From Chitinophagales bacterium (GTDB lineage Bacteria; Bacteroidota; Bacteroidia; Chitinophagales; Chitinophagaceae), in the NCBI GenBank assembly GCA_021323755.1, contig JAJPKJ010000036.1, positions 186,001 to 250,000 on the forward strand: DNA of 64,000 bases. Direction: 5' to 3'. The translations under genes and the position numbers were made by a program. Within the stretch, counting starts at the first letter, position 1. Each line of letters begins with the position of its first letter. Shown piece by piece: positions 1-7,320 of this stretch. Under the pieces are notes generated by a model. It was given only the letters and a program-made list of their open reading frames with translations. It was not told the origin of the DNA and did no database searches.

Positions 1-855
1 ATTCAAAAATGGGTATTTCAAAAAAGAAATCTTGGGGTGATTCTCCAATTTCTGCGCAACATATAATGCATTTGATGCATGCCTTTCCATCCGTACGTCT
101 AGCGTTTCGAGACTCTTACTTAATACCCATGCATTGAATGGAGAAAGCGCCGGTCCCGTACTTCGGCAAAACATATAGATTTCATGAATCAAATCTTTTT
201 TTCCAACTACCACACCACCAAGAACGCGTCCTTGTCCGTCAATCCATTTTGTCGCTGAATGAATTACCAAATCTGCGCCAAATTGTATCGGCGTTTGGTT
301 TACCGGCGTAGCGAAGCAATTATCAACATTAAAAATGAGATTATACTTACGGGCGAGTCTGCCAGTAAATTCAAGATCAATAATTTCCAGCCCTGGATTG
401 GTTGGTGTTTCGATATAGATCATTTTGGTGTTGGGACGAACAGCTCTTTCCCATGATTGAGGGTCATTGGCATCAACGTAGGTATATTCAATGCCATATT
501 TGGGAAGATATTTTGTGATGATCGTATGGGTGCTTCCGAAAATGGCATTGCAGGCAATAAGGTGATCGCCTTGTTTTAAAAAAGTCATGAATGATGCAAA
601 CACGGCGCCCATGCCGGAAGCAACGGCATAACCCGCTTCGGCGCCCTCAAGTGCGCACATTCTGTCTACAAATTCCTGGACGGTAGGATTGCTGAAACGA
701 CTGTAAATATTATCGTTTGTTTCATCGGCAAAGGCTGCACGCATTTCTTCTGCAGTATCAAAACAAAAACTGCTTGTTAAGAATAGTGGAGAAGAATGTT
801 CCATTTCATTGGTCCGTTCTGCCCGGGTGCGTATTGCTTTAGTTATGGGATGCAT
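1..855 (-). CDS. metZ: O-acyl-homoserine sulfhydrylase (MetZ-like), partial at window edge
   Basis: PLP enzyme of the Cys/Met metabolism family, expected to condense an O-acylated homoserine with sulfide to give homocysteine in methionine synthesis. It starts at an ATG at 855 and is open to base 1, giving 285 of roughly 390 expected residues; the C-terminal part lies outside the window. Visible landmarks are SRFSNPT at residues 52-58 (phosphate-binding loop shared across subunits), GMGA at 81-84, D178 in NVDN (pyridine nitrogen), and K203 in HSATKWIDGQGR (Schiff-base lysine). The DGQGR context after the lysine fits MetZ better than cystathionine gamma-synthase or MetY. metX lies nearby on the other strand, which supports the pathway. 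Whether acetyl- or succinyl-homoserine is used cannot be read from this fragment. Confidence 0.85.
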   Translation of the reverse strand, partial: MHPITKAIRTRAERTNEMEHSSPLFLTSSFCFDTAEEMRAAFADETNDNIYSRFSNPTVQEFVDRMCALEGAEAGYAVASGMGAVFASFMTFLKQGDHLIACNAIFGSTHTIITKYLPKYGIEYTYVDANDPQSWERAVRPNTKMIYIETPTNPGLEIIDLEFTGRLARKYNLIFNVDNCFATPVNQTPIQFGADLVIHSATKWIDGQGRVLGGVVVGKKDLIHEIYMFCRSTGPALSPFNAWVLSKSLETLDVRMERHASNALYVAQKLENHPKISFLKYPFLN

Positions 856-906
856 TTATTCTATTTATGATTTCTGATTTATTGATCTTTATTATCTTTC
901 GATTAC

Positions 907-1335
907 TTACCATTCACTGGTCAGTTTCACCACCCAGCTAATGTGGCAACCCGCTTTTCGTAAAGTCGCTGCAACAGAGCAATATTTTTCCATAGAAAGT
1001 TCACAGGCTTTTTTTGCCTTCTCAGGATCGATATTCCCTTTCAACTCAAAAACTATACTGATGTTTTTCCATAAAGAAGGGTCATTTCCTGCTTCTCTTT
1101 CTCCATTAATGTGCATTCGAAATCCTTCAACTTTTTGCCGCTGCTTTTTTAAGATCGAAACAATATCAATACCGCTGCATCCGCCCAGACCCATTAATAA
1201 CATTTGCATCGGGCGGACACCATAATTGGTGCCGCCGGTTTCAGGACTGGTATCCAATTTCACCACATGACCATTTGCATCTCTAGCCTCAAAACCAAAG
1301 TCGCCGTTTGTGCGCTCAACCTCAATTTTTATCAT
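907..1335 (-). CDS. OsmC family protein (peroxiredoxin-like)
   Basis: A 142-residue cytoplasmic protein of the OsmC/Ohr fold, a family of thiol-dependent peroxidases acting on organic hydroperoxides. The two family cysteines are present: C53 in GLGGCSGID and C119 in KYCSVAATL. R41 in VRPMQML sits where the family has a residue helping the active site. It has no signal peptide or membrane segment and is full length for the family. It lies 51 bp upstream of metZ on the same strand and could share its transcript; its start is 68 bp from divergent metX. Linkage to sulfur amino-acid genes may reflect thiol-redox demand (inference). Its substrate is unknown. Confidence 0.85.
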   Translation of the reverse strand: MIKIEVERTNGDFGFEARDANGHVVKLDTSPETGGTNYGVRPMQMLLMGLGGCSGIDIVSILKKQRQKVEGFRMHINGEREAGNDPSLWKNISIVFELKGNIDPEKAKKACELSMEKYCSVAATLRKAGCHISWVVKLTSEW

Positions 1336-1345
1336 AAAAAATATT

Positions 1346-1379
1346 TTTGCAAATGTAATGCATGCATGCCCTTATTTTG
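1346..1379 (+). promoter_or_regulatory. candidate Bacteroidota-type promoter for metX
   Basis: In the 68-bp divergent gap, TTTG at 1346-1349 is followed after 23 bp by TATTTTG at 1373-1379. This resembles the Bacteroidota TTTG / TAnnTTTG pair, although the -7 box is one base short of consensus. A short ATGCATGCAT palindrome lies between the boxes. No riboswitch-like structure fits in so short a leader. Confidence 0.35.
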
Positions 1380-1403
1380 CATCCTTAAATCAGAAACTGT
1401 CCA

Positions 1404-2432
1404 ATGCAGCATTTTTCTTATCAACGGCAATTTGAGTTGGAGAATGGGGAACAATTGAATGGCATAACCATTGCCTACCACACTTATGGGAAGCTAAATG
1501 AGGACAAAAGCAATGTTGTGTGGGTTTGCCATGCATTAACAGCCAATTCCGACGCCGCAGACTGGTGGAATGGATTGGTTGGGCAAGGCTCCCTCATCAA
1601 TCCTGAAAAATATTTTATTGTATGCGCAAATATGCTGGGATCATGTTATGGCAGTACTGGACCATTGGACATTAATAAAGACACGCAAAAACCATATTAT
1701 AGCAGCTTTCCAATAGTAACGATCCGTGATATGGTAAAAGCTCATATACTTCTCCGTGAGTACCTCGGTATTGAAAAGATTTTTTTGGCAATGGGCGGAA
1801 GTATGGGCGGATATCAAATTTTAGAATGGTGTGTGATGGAAAAACAAATCATTCAAAATATTTTTCTTGTTGGGACATCTGCAACGGAAAGCGCATGGGG
1901 GATAGCCGTGCATACCGCACAACGATTGGCAATTGAAGCTGATGCAACCTGGAAAGATGAATCTGATAATGCCGGCAAAAAGGGATTGAAAGCGGCGCGC
2001 GCAATTGGCATGCTCACCTATCGTAATTATAAAATCTTTTTTCAGAAGCAAACTGATCAGGACAAAGAGAAAATTGATGATTACAAGGCATCTGCGTACA
2101 TCAATTACCAGGGTGAGAAATTAATGAACCGCTTTAATGCCTATAGTTACTGGCTTCTCACCAAATCAATGGATAGTCATAATATTGCTCGAGGAAGAAA
2201 TAAAATAACCGAAGAAGTATTGCAATCCATCTCGCAAAATGCTCTGATAATCGGTATTAACAGCGATATATTATGTCCTGTTGAAGAGCAAAGATTTCTT
2301 TTTAAATACCTGCGTCATGCGACTCTTGTTGAAATCGATTCAGCTTACGGTCACGATGGATTTTTAGTTGAGACTGAAAAGATTTCTGAACATCTGGGAA
2401 GATGGATTGAGGACTTGCAAAATGAAGAGTAA
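1404..2432 (+). CDS. metX: homoserine O-acetyltransferase
   Basis: A 342-residue alpha/beta-hydrolase-fold acyltransferase that activates homoserine with an acyl group from acyl-CoA, the committed step before sulfhydrylation by the neighbouring metZ product. The nucleophile elbow is GGSMGG with S133. The other members of the triad are D288 (in NSDILCP) and H317 (in YGHDGF). ANMLGSCYGSTGP near residues 75-87 is the usual family signature. Length is normal for MetX and it is cytoplasmic. MetX-fold enzymes include both acetyl- and succinyl-transferases, so the acyl donor is not proven. It is transcribed convergently toward the export locus and is insulated from it by the hairpin at 2440-2485. 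Confidence 0.92.
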   Translation: MQHFSYQRQFELENGEQLNGITIAYHTYGKLNEDKSNVVWVCHALTANSDAADWWNGLVGQGSLINPEKYFIVCANMLGSCYGSTGPLDINKDTQKPYYSSFPIVTIRDMVKAHILLREYLGIEKIFLAMGGSMGGYQILEWCVMEKQIIQNIFLVGTSATESAWGIAVHTAQRLAIEADATWKDESDNAGKKGLKAARAIGMLTYRNYKIFFQKQTDQDKEKIDDYKASAYINYQGEKLMNRFNAYSYWLLTKSMDSHNIARGRNKITEEVLQSISQNALIIGINSDILCPVEEQRFLFKYLRHATLVEIDSAYGHDGFLVETEKISEHLGRWIEDLQNEE

Positions 2433-2439
2433 GCAATAT

Positions 2440-2485
2440 GGAAAAGGGAAGAAAAAGTAGCTGTTTACTTTCCCTTCCCTTTTCC
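2440..2485. terminator. bidirectional terminator-like hairpin between metX and tolC-like gene
   Basis: The inverted repeat has a 12-bp outer stem (GGAAAAGGGAAG at 2440-2451 pairing with 2474-2485). A 2x2 internal loop follows, then a 6-bp inner stem (AAAGTA with TACTTT), closed by a 6-nt loop. It lies between two convergent genes (metX ends 2432, the outer-membrane gene ends 2505), so it could serve both directions. Confidence 0.75.
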
Positions 2486-2504
2486 CAGGCTATTCATTGC
2501 TTAT

Positions 2505-3959
2505 TTAATAATTTAATTTCCCCTGATAATAATCTAAAATTCTTGAGCGAAAAATATAATTATACCTTGCAATAGTAAGACTGATCGTTGCTCGATCCAG
2601 ATTATTCTTTGCAAGAAGATATACGTCTGAAGTGATCACCCCTTCATTAAATTTGATTTCTTTGATGCGAAATGATTCAGCATAACCATCAGCCGCATCC
2701 TGATCGGATTTGAGCTGACTGTTCGCCATTACCATATTCTGATATGCCAGTTCAACATTTTGTTGTATCACAAGCCTGGTGTTCGTTGCATTATATTGCG
2801 CATTTTCCAAATTTATTTTTGCCTGCTTAACATTATTTCTTGCCCGCAGCTGATTGAGGATCGGAATGCTTAATGAAAGAGAGAATGTTGTGTATTTGTT
2901 GTTTTTGAACTGGTCGCCAAAAGAAATATTTTGCGTAACTGAATTTTGCTCCTTGGAAATAACATAGAAGTCGCCGTTGTTGGTAGATACGTAATTGTTC
3001 CTGGACGTATCATAGAAAAAACTATTTATCGGGGTAGTTGCTGTTGCTGCATTTGAATAGCTGGTATAAATGCTCGCACCAAATGATAGTGTTGGGTAAT
3101 ATTGACCGCGCGCTACCGAGACTGCTTTTTCAAAAGCTCTTATTTTGAGATCTGCCGATTTAACGGAAGGAAGTGTGCCGAGAGCGATACGATAAATACT
3201 GTCCGGGTTGCCCTGGTAATCCGACATCTGAAGATCAAGAGAAATCTTTTCATATTGAACATCTCTTTTATAAGGAACATTTAAAAACTGGAACAAACTG
3301 ACCTTTGCGCTTTCCAAAGTATTAACCGCAGTAGCTATGTTTGCAAGGTCATTTGCGTATGCTCCTTTCAAATCCGACAAAGCAGATAGGTCAACCAGCG
3401 CGCCATCCTTATTTTGCAGATCCAATCTGTCTAATTGCTTTTTATCAACATCTGCTTGTCTTCGGCTAACATCCAGCAAATCCTGACTACTTGCTACTTG
3501 CAAATATTGAAGCAAAACGCTTAAAGTTATATTTTGTTTTTGTTGTTCCAGGTCAAGCTTGCTTGCATTATAAGCCAATGAAGTTTGCTTGATATAATTT
3601 TGCGTTTGAAGTCCGCTGAATAAAACAAGATTTCCGCTGATGCTATAGCTTCCCGTATTAATTTGAGAGTTAACATATTGATAGGTGTAAGGATTCAAAC
3701 TTCTACCGGATGATATTCCCTGTTGCCCATTTGCATTAATGCTTGGAAGCAAATAATCAATCGCCTGGTTATTATTTAGGCGTGCCTGTTGCTTTATTAT
3801 ATCATTTTGCTCAACGACCAGATTATTATTAATGGCTATTTCAACAGCCTGCTTTAATGTAAGCACATCGCCGATGGCTGCGTTTGCGTTTTGTGCATCG
3901 ACCTTCATGAACGATAAAAAAAAGATGATCATCAACAAACTTATTTTCTGTTTCTTCAT
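2505..3959 (-). CDS. TolC family outer-membrane efflux channel
   Basis: A 484-residue outer-membrane channel protein, last gene of the export locus. It has a Lys-rich N-terminus, a hydrophobic stretch and DAQ near residue 22, a plausible signal peptide with cleavage there. The mature part has the two-fold TolC pattern: long alpha-helical, Gln/Asn-rich repeats (about 35-90, 125-235, 260-285, 380-470) separated by strand segments rich in Ser, Tyr and Asn (about 95-115 and 300-375). LTLKQAVEIAINNN near 34-47 and LPS..A/G-type segments are typical of the OEP family. It starts 34 bp after ATPase1 and so is probably co-transcribed with the P7-P1 unit. It is the only outer-membrane channel in the window for 22 permeases. 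Confidence 0.9.
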   Translation of the reverse strand: MKKQKISLLMIIFFLSFMKVDAQNANAAIGDVLTLKQAVEIAINNNLVVEQNDIIKQQARLNNNQAIDYLLPSINANGQQGISSGRSLNPYTYQYVNSQINTGSYSISGNLVLFSGLQTQNYIKQTSLAYNASKLDLEQQKQNITLSVLLQYLQVASSQDLLDVSRRQADVDKKQLDRLDLQNKDGALVDLSALSDLKGAYANDLANIATAVNTLESAKVSLFQFLNVPYKRDVQYEKISLDLQMSDYQGNPDSIYRIALGTLPSVKSADLKIRAFEKAVSVARGQYYPTLSFGASIYTSYSNAATATTPINSFFYDTSRNNYVSTNNGDFYVISKEQNSVTQNISFGDQFKNNKYTTFSLSLSIPILNQLRARNNVKQAKINLENAQYNATNTRLVIQQNVELAYQNMVMANSQLKSDQDAADGYAESFRIKEIKFNEGVITSDVYLLAKNNLDRATISLTIARYNYIFRSRILDYYQGKLNY

Positions 3960-3993
3960 AACTATACTTATTAAAATAATTATTTTTTGATTT

Positions 3994-4662
3994 TTAGTTT
4001 ACAGATTCAATTCTACCGTCGAGTAAATTAATAATGCGCGAACCATACCCCGCATTTTTTTCTGAATGCGTAACTTGTATTATTGCCACCCCATCATTAT
4101 TAAGCTGTTGAAATAGTTCCATGATTTCTTCACCTTGGCGCGAATTCAGATTTCCCGTCGGCTCATCAGCCAATAATAATTTGGGTTTGGCGATTAATGC
4201 ACGTGCAATGCCGACAAGTTGTTGCTGACCGCCGGATAATTGTGTTGGAAAAAGATCTTTTTTACCAACAATCTGAAAACGATCCAAAATGTCTGCAACC
4301 ATGGCCTGTCTCTCAGAAGATTTTATGTTTTGATAAATAAGCGGGGTTTCTATGTTTTCGTAAACAGTCAACTCATCGATAAGATGATAAGCCTGGAAAA
4401 CAAAACCGATATACTGCTTATACAGATGTGAACGTTGTCTTTCTTTTAATGAATGAACCGCATTGCCCATAAAAAAATATTCACCTTCAGAAGGATCGTC
4501 GAGCATACCGATCAAATTCAGTAATGTTGATTTTCCCGAGCCCGATGGACCCATAATGGAAATAAATTCGCCTTCTTTAACAGAAAGGTTAATATCTTTT
4601 AAAATAAAATTTGGTCTGCCGTTAATCGTTATCCATTTTGAAATTTTCTTTAGTTCTATCAT
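3994..4662 (-). CDS. ABC transporter ATPase (MacB/LolD type), ATPase1, atypical D-loop
   Basis: A 222-residue stand-alone nucleotide-binding subunit that should power FtsX-type permeases. Walker A is GPSGSGKST at 38-46, Q-loop Q90, signature LSGGQ at 142-146, Walker B LLLADE ending at E167, and switch H199. Two positions differ from ATPase2 and from the usual family pattern. The D-loop is NLNS (N173 instead of Asp), and the residue after the signature glutamines is L149 instead of Arg. It lies 108 bp after P1 and 34 bp before the TolC gene. It may be specialised for a subset of permeases or be less active. All residues needed for ATP binding and the catalytic Glu are kept, so it is not obviously dead. 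Confidence 0.9.
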   Translation of the reverse strand: MIELKKISKWITINGRPNFILKDINLSVKEGEFISIMGPSGSGKSTLLNLIGMLDDPSEGEYFFMGNAVHSLKERQRSHLYKQYIGFVFQAYHLIDELTVYENIETPLIYQNIKSSERQAMVADILDRFQIVGKKDLFPTQLSGGQQQLVGIARALIAKPKLLLADEPTGNLNSRQGEEIMELFQQLNNDGVAIIQVTHSEKNAGYGSRIINLLDGRIESVN

Positions 4663-4770
4663 GATTTTTGTTTATAGTTTCAATTATAAAGTTTGTTATT
4701 TGTTACAAATGTTGCTTATTATTTTGTTGTTTATCATTAATCGTCTGTATTATTATCAATTATCCATTAC

Positions 4771-7209
4771 CTATTCTGTTCTCAGACTCTTCACCGGGTT
4801 TGCCAGGGCCGCTTTTATCGCCTGAAAACTTATTGTCGCAAATGCAATTACGATCGCAATGATTCCAGAGATCGCAAAGACCCACCAGCTGATGTTAATT
4901 CTATATGCAAAATCTTCAAGCCATTTATTCATTACCAACCATGTTAATGGAATGGCAATCAAGAATGCAATGGTCACCAGACGTAAAAAATCTTTTGATA
5001 ATAATATAAGCAATTGCGCGATCGATGCCCCCAATACTTTCCGCACGCCAATTTCTTTCCTTCTTTGCAAAACATTATAAGACGACAGACCCGAAAGTCC
5101 GAAACAGGCGATAAGAATTGCCAGCATTGAAAATATCGTGAATATGCTCCCGAACATTTCATCCGACTTATATTGATGGTTGAAGGAATCATCGAGGAAA
5201 AAATAATTGAACGGATCAGACGTAAAATATTTTCTCCATGTTTTTTCGATGGAAGCAACAGTCTGATGGATATTCTCTTTTCCCAGTTTGACAGAATAAT
5301 ACCGGCGTGCATCAGGCCGAAGCAAAACGATCATCGGTTCCACCTTTTTCTGTAACCCTTCATGATGATAATCCGCAATAACGCCAACAACGGTCAATGT
5401 ATCAGCCCGAATCACTTTTTGATTTACTGCATCTGCATCGCTCTTAAATCCCAATAGTTTTACTGCTTCTTCATTAAGCATGACAGCTTTATTATCGCTT
5501 GAAAAACTCTTTGAAAAATTTCTGCCTGCCTTTATTGAAATATTAAATGAAGGAATAAAATCATAGTCAACGCCAAGATGATATAAAGTAACTCCTTTGC
5601 TGTTTGCATCCAATCTGCGTATATCGCTCGTCCAGTAAATTTCATCACCCATTACTGATGTTGATGCGGTCACACTTTTTACATTCGGATCTCTCAAAAC
5701 ATCTTGCTTGAAGGGTTGAAAAGTATTCAGGTAAAAAGAATCCCGTATCGCCTCAGATCCGTTAATGACCAAAGTTTGACTGATATTGGTTCCTAATTTT
5801 TGATTGCGCATATAACTCAATTGCTGGTAAACGATCATCGTTCCCGCAACCAAGATCACTGATGTGATAAATTGAACGGTGATCAGCGATTTGCGCAACA
5901 ACACACCGCTGCTGGTATTTTTAAAAATGCCTTTTAAGACTTTTACCGGCTGATAACCTGATAATACAAACGCCGGATAAATTCCCGACAAAAAACTTCC
6001 TGCAAAAAACAATAACAGAAAACCTGCCCAGTAATTAATAGGCAATGCAAAATTTGTTGCTGTTTCCCTGCCGATAAATGCGTTGAACGCTGGGGTAATT
6101 AAATATGCGGCGGCAAATGCAATCAATAAGGCAATCAGATTCAACATAAAACTTTCCGTGAGAAACTGCCGGATAAGATCTGAACGAAATGCGCCAAGCA
6201 CTTTGCGAACGCCAACTTCCTTTGCCCTTTCAACAGAACGTGCCGTTGCCAGATTGATATAATTTATCCAGGCAATGAATATGATGAGAATGCCGATCAA
6301 AAATAAGAATCCAACGGTTTGTCCGTCGCCATTCACTTCCGCCTCCTGGTTATAATTTGAATACAAATGAATGTCTGAAAGTGGAAGAACGAACAATTCA
6401 TTTCTTGAATTATTTGCTTTTGCCCATTTTAGATTATTCATGTGCAGATCACAAAATGCTGGCAGTTTTGATTCTAATTTTTGCAGATCTGTTCCAGGTT
6501 TGAGTTTGAGATAAGTATAAAAATCATACCATCCCCAACTCGTTTCTGTTGCGTTTGATGTGTCGCCTTCCAGGCGATTTATTTTTCCCATCGTTGCGTA
6601 AGAAACCAAATAATCAATAATGAGGTGAGCATTTTTCGGGTAATTTTTAAAAACCCCGGTTATCAAATATGTTTGCACAAATTCCGGATCTTTTGAAGTA
6701 AGTGTTTTTCCAACGACATCATCAGTTCCAAAATATTTTTTTGCGATCGTTTCCGATACGATCATTTTATCCGGCGCATCCAGGGCAGCGTTAGCATTTC
6801 CTTTTTCTAATTTGACACCAAGCATATCGATGGAAGACGGATCTGCATAATATCCTTTTTTCTCATTGAACTTTATATCTTTTTCAGGATTCGATAATAA
6901 TAATTCCGCATCGTGCAGCCGGCAAAAATCTTCCACCTCAGGAAATTCTTTTTTAAGTGTTGGACCAATCGCGGGATAAATCGTTGCTGACTTCCACGCA
7001 AGTTGGCCCTGCTGGTATTGATCAAGCCGAAGTCTTACAATGTCGCCGGCTTCCTTATTAAATTTCTCATAACTTTTCTCGTAAGAAACATATTGAAATA
7101 TAAGCAGGCAGCATGTCACGCCTATTGCCAAACCAAATATATTCAGCAATGCATAGCCCCTGCGCCTGGTAAGGTTTCGAATTGCGATTTTAAAATAATT
7201 TCCGAACAT
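4771..7209 (-). CDS. double-FtsX ABC permease P1 (class V)
   Basis: An 812-residue inner-membrane permease and the last of the array. Counted landmarks: TM1 about 20-41; PCD1 with AKKYFG at 156-161; TM2 about 299-319; coupling helix KEVGVRKVLG at 330-339; TM3 about 353-373; TM4 about 393-415; linker QPVKVLKG; TM5 about 441-462. PCD2 contains NFSKSFSSD and VVGVIADYHHEGL (607-619). TM6 is about 689-709, the second coupling helix KEIGVRKVLG at 718-727, TM7 about 744-760, TM8 about 775-795. It is the permease nearest ATPase1 (108-bp gap), so it is the likeliest original partner of that ATPase. The PCD2 motif has HH-EG in place of the common HF-SL. Its substrate cannot be predicted. Confidence 0.93.
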   Translation of the reverse strand: MFGNYFKIAIRNLTRRRGYALLNIFGLAIGVTCCLLIFQYVSYEKSYEKFNKEAGDIVRLRLDQYQQGQLAWKSATIYPAIGPTLKKEFPEVEDFCRLHDAELLLSNPEKDIKFNEKKGYYADPSSIDMLGVKLEKGNANAALDAPDKMIVSETIAKKYFGTDDVVGKTLTSKDPEFVQTYLITGVFKNYPKNAHLIIDYLVSYATMGKINRLEGDTSNATETSWGWYDFYTYLKLKPGTDLQKLESKLPAFCDLHMNNLKWAKANNSRNELFVLPLSDIHLYSNYNQEAEVNGDGQTVGFLFLIGILIIFIAWINYINLATARSVERAKEVGVRKVLGAFRSDLIRQFLTESFMLNLIALLIAFAAAYLITPAFNAFIGRETATNFALPINYWAGFLLLFFAGSFLSGIYPAFVLSGYQPVKVLKGIFKNTSSGVLLRKSLITVQFITSVILVAGTMIVYQQLSYMRNQKLGTNISQTLVINGSEAIRDSFYLNTFQPFKQDVLRDPNVKSVTASTSVMGDEIYWTSDIRRLDANSKGVTLYHLGVDYDFIPSFNISIKAGRNFSKSFSSDNKAVMLNEEAVKLLGFKSDADAVNQKVIRADTLTVVGVIADYHHEGLQKKVEPMIVLLRPDARRYYSVKLGKENIHQTVASIEKTWRKYFTSDPFNYFFLDDSFNHQYKSDEMFGSIFTIFSMLAILIACFGLSGLSSYNVLQRRKEIGVRKVLGASIAQLLILLSKDFLRLVTIAFLIAIPLTWLVMNKWLEDFAYRINISWWVFAISGIIAIVIAFATISFQAIKAALANPVKSLRTE

Positions 7210-7320
7210 AAGGGGATTTATAATTAATTTATTTTCGGTTATGCATGGCTAATAATTTTCAATTTTTAGCTTCAGCTTATCGTTTTTTTTCTCAAAATGG
7301 GATTTCATTTCCAAATTATC

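Noticed and set aside
259-456. 65-codon plus-strand frame
   Set aside because: It lies wholly antisense inside the metZ-like gene, whose reading frame has clear PLP-enzyme motifs.
4463-4825. Plus-strand open frames of 60-190 codons opposite the permeases and ATPases (for example 4463-4825, 17657-18043, 30492-30713, 56554-56904)
   Set aside because: They recur opposite the same conserved motif of each permease (antisense of the second coupling helix gives repeated RTPISF-like text), so they look like a gene family only because the permeases are paralogues. No promoter or ribosome-binding site supports them.
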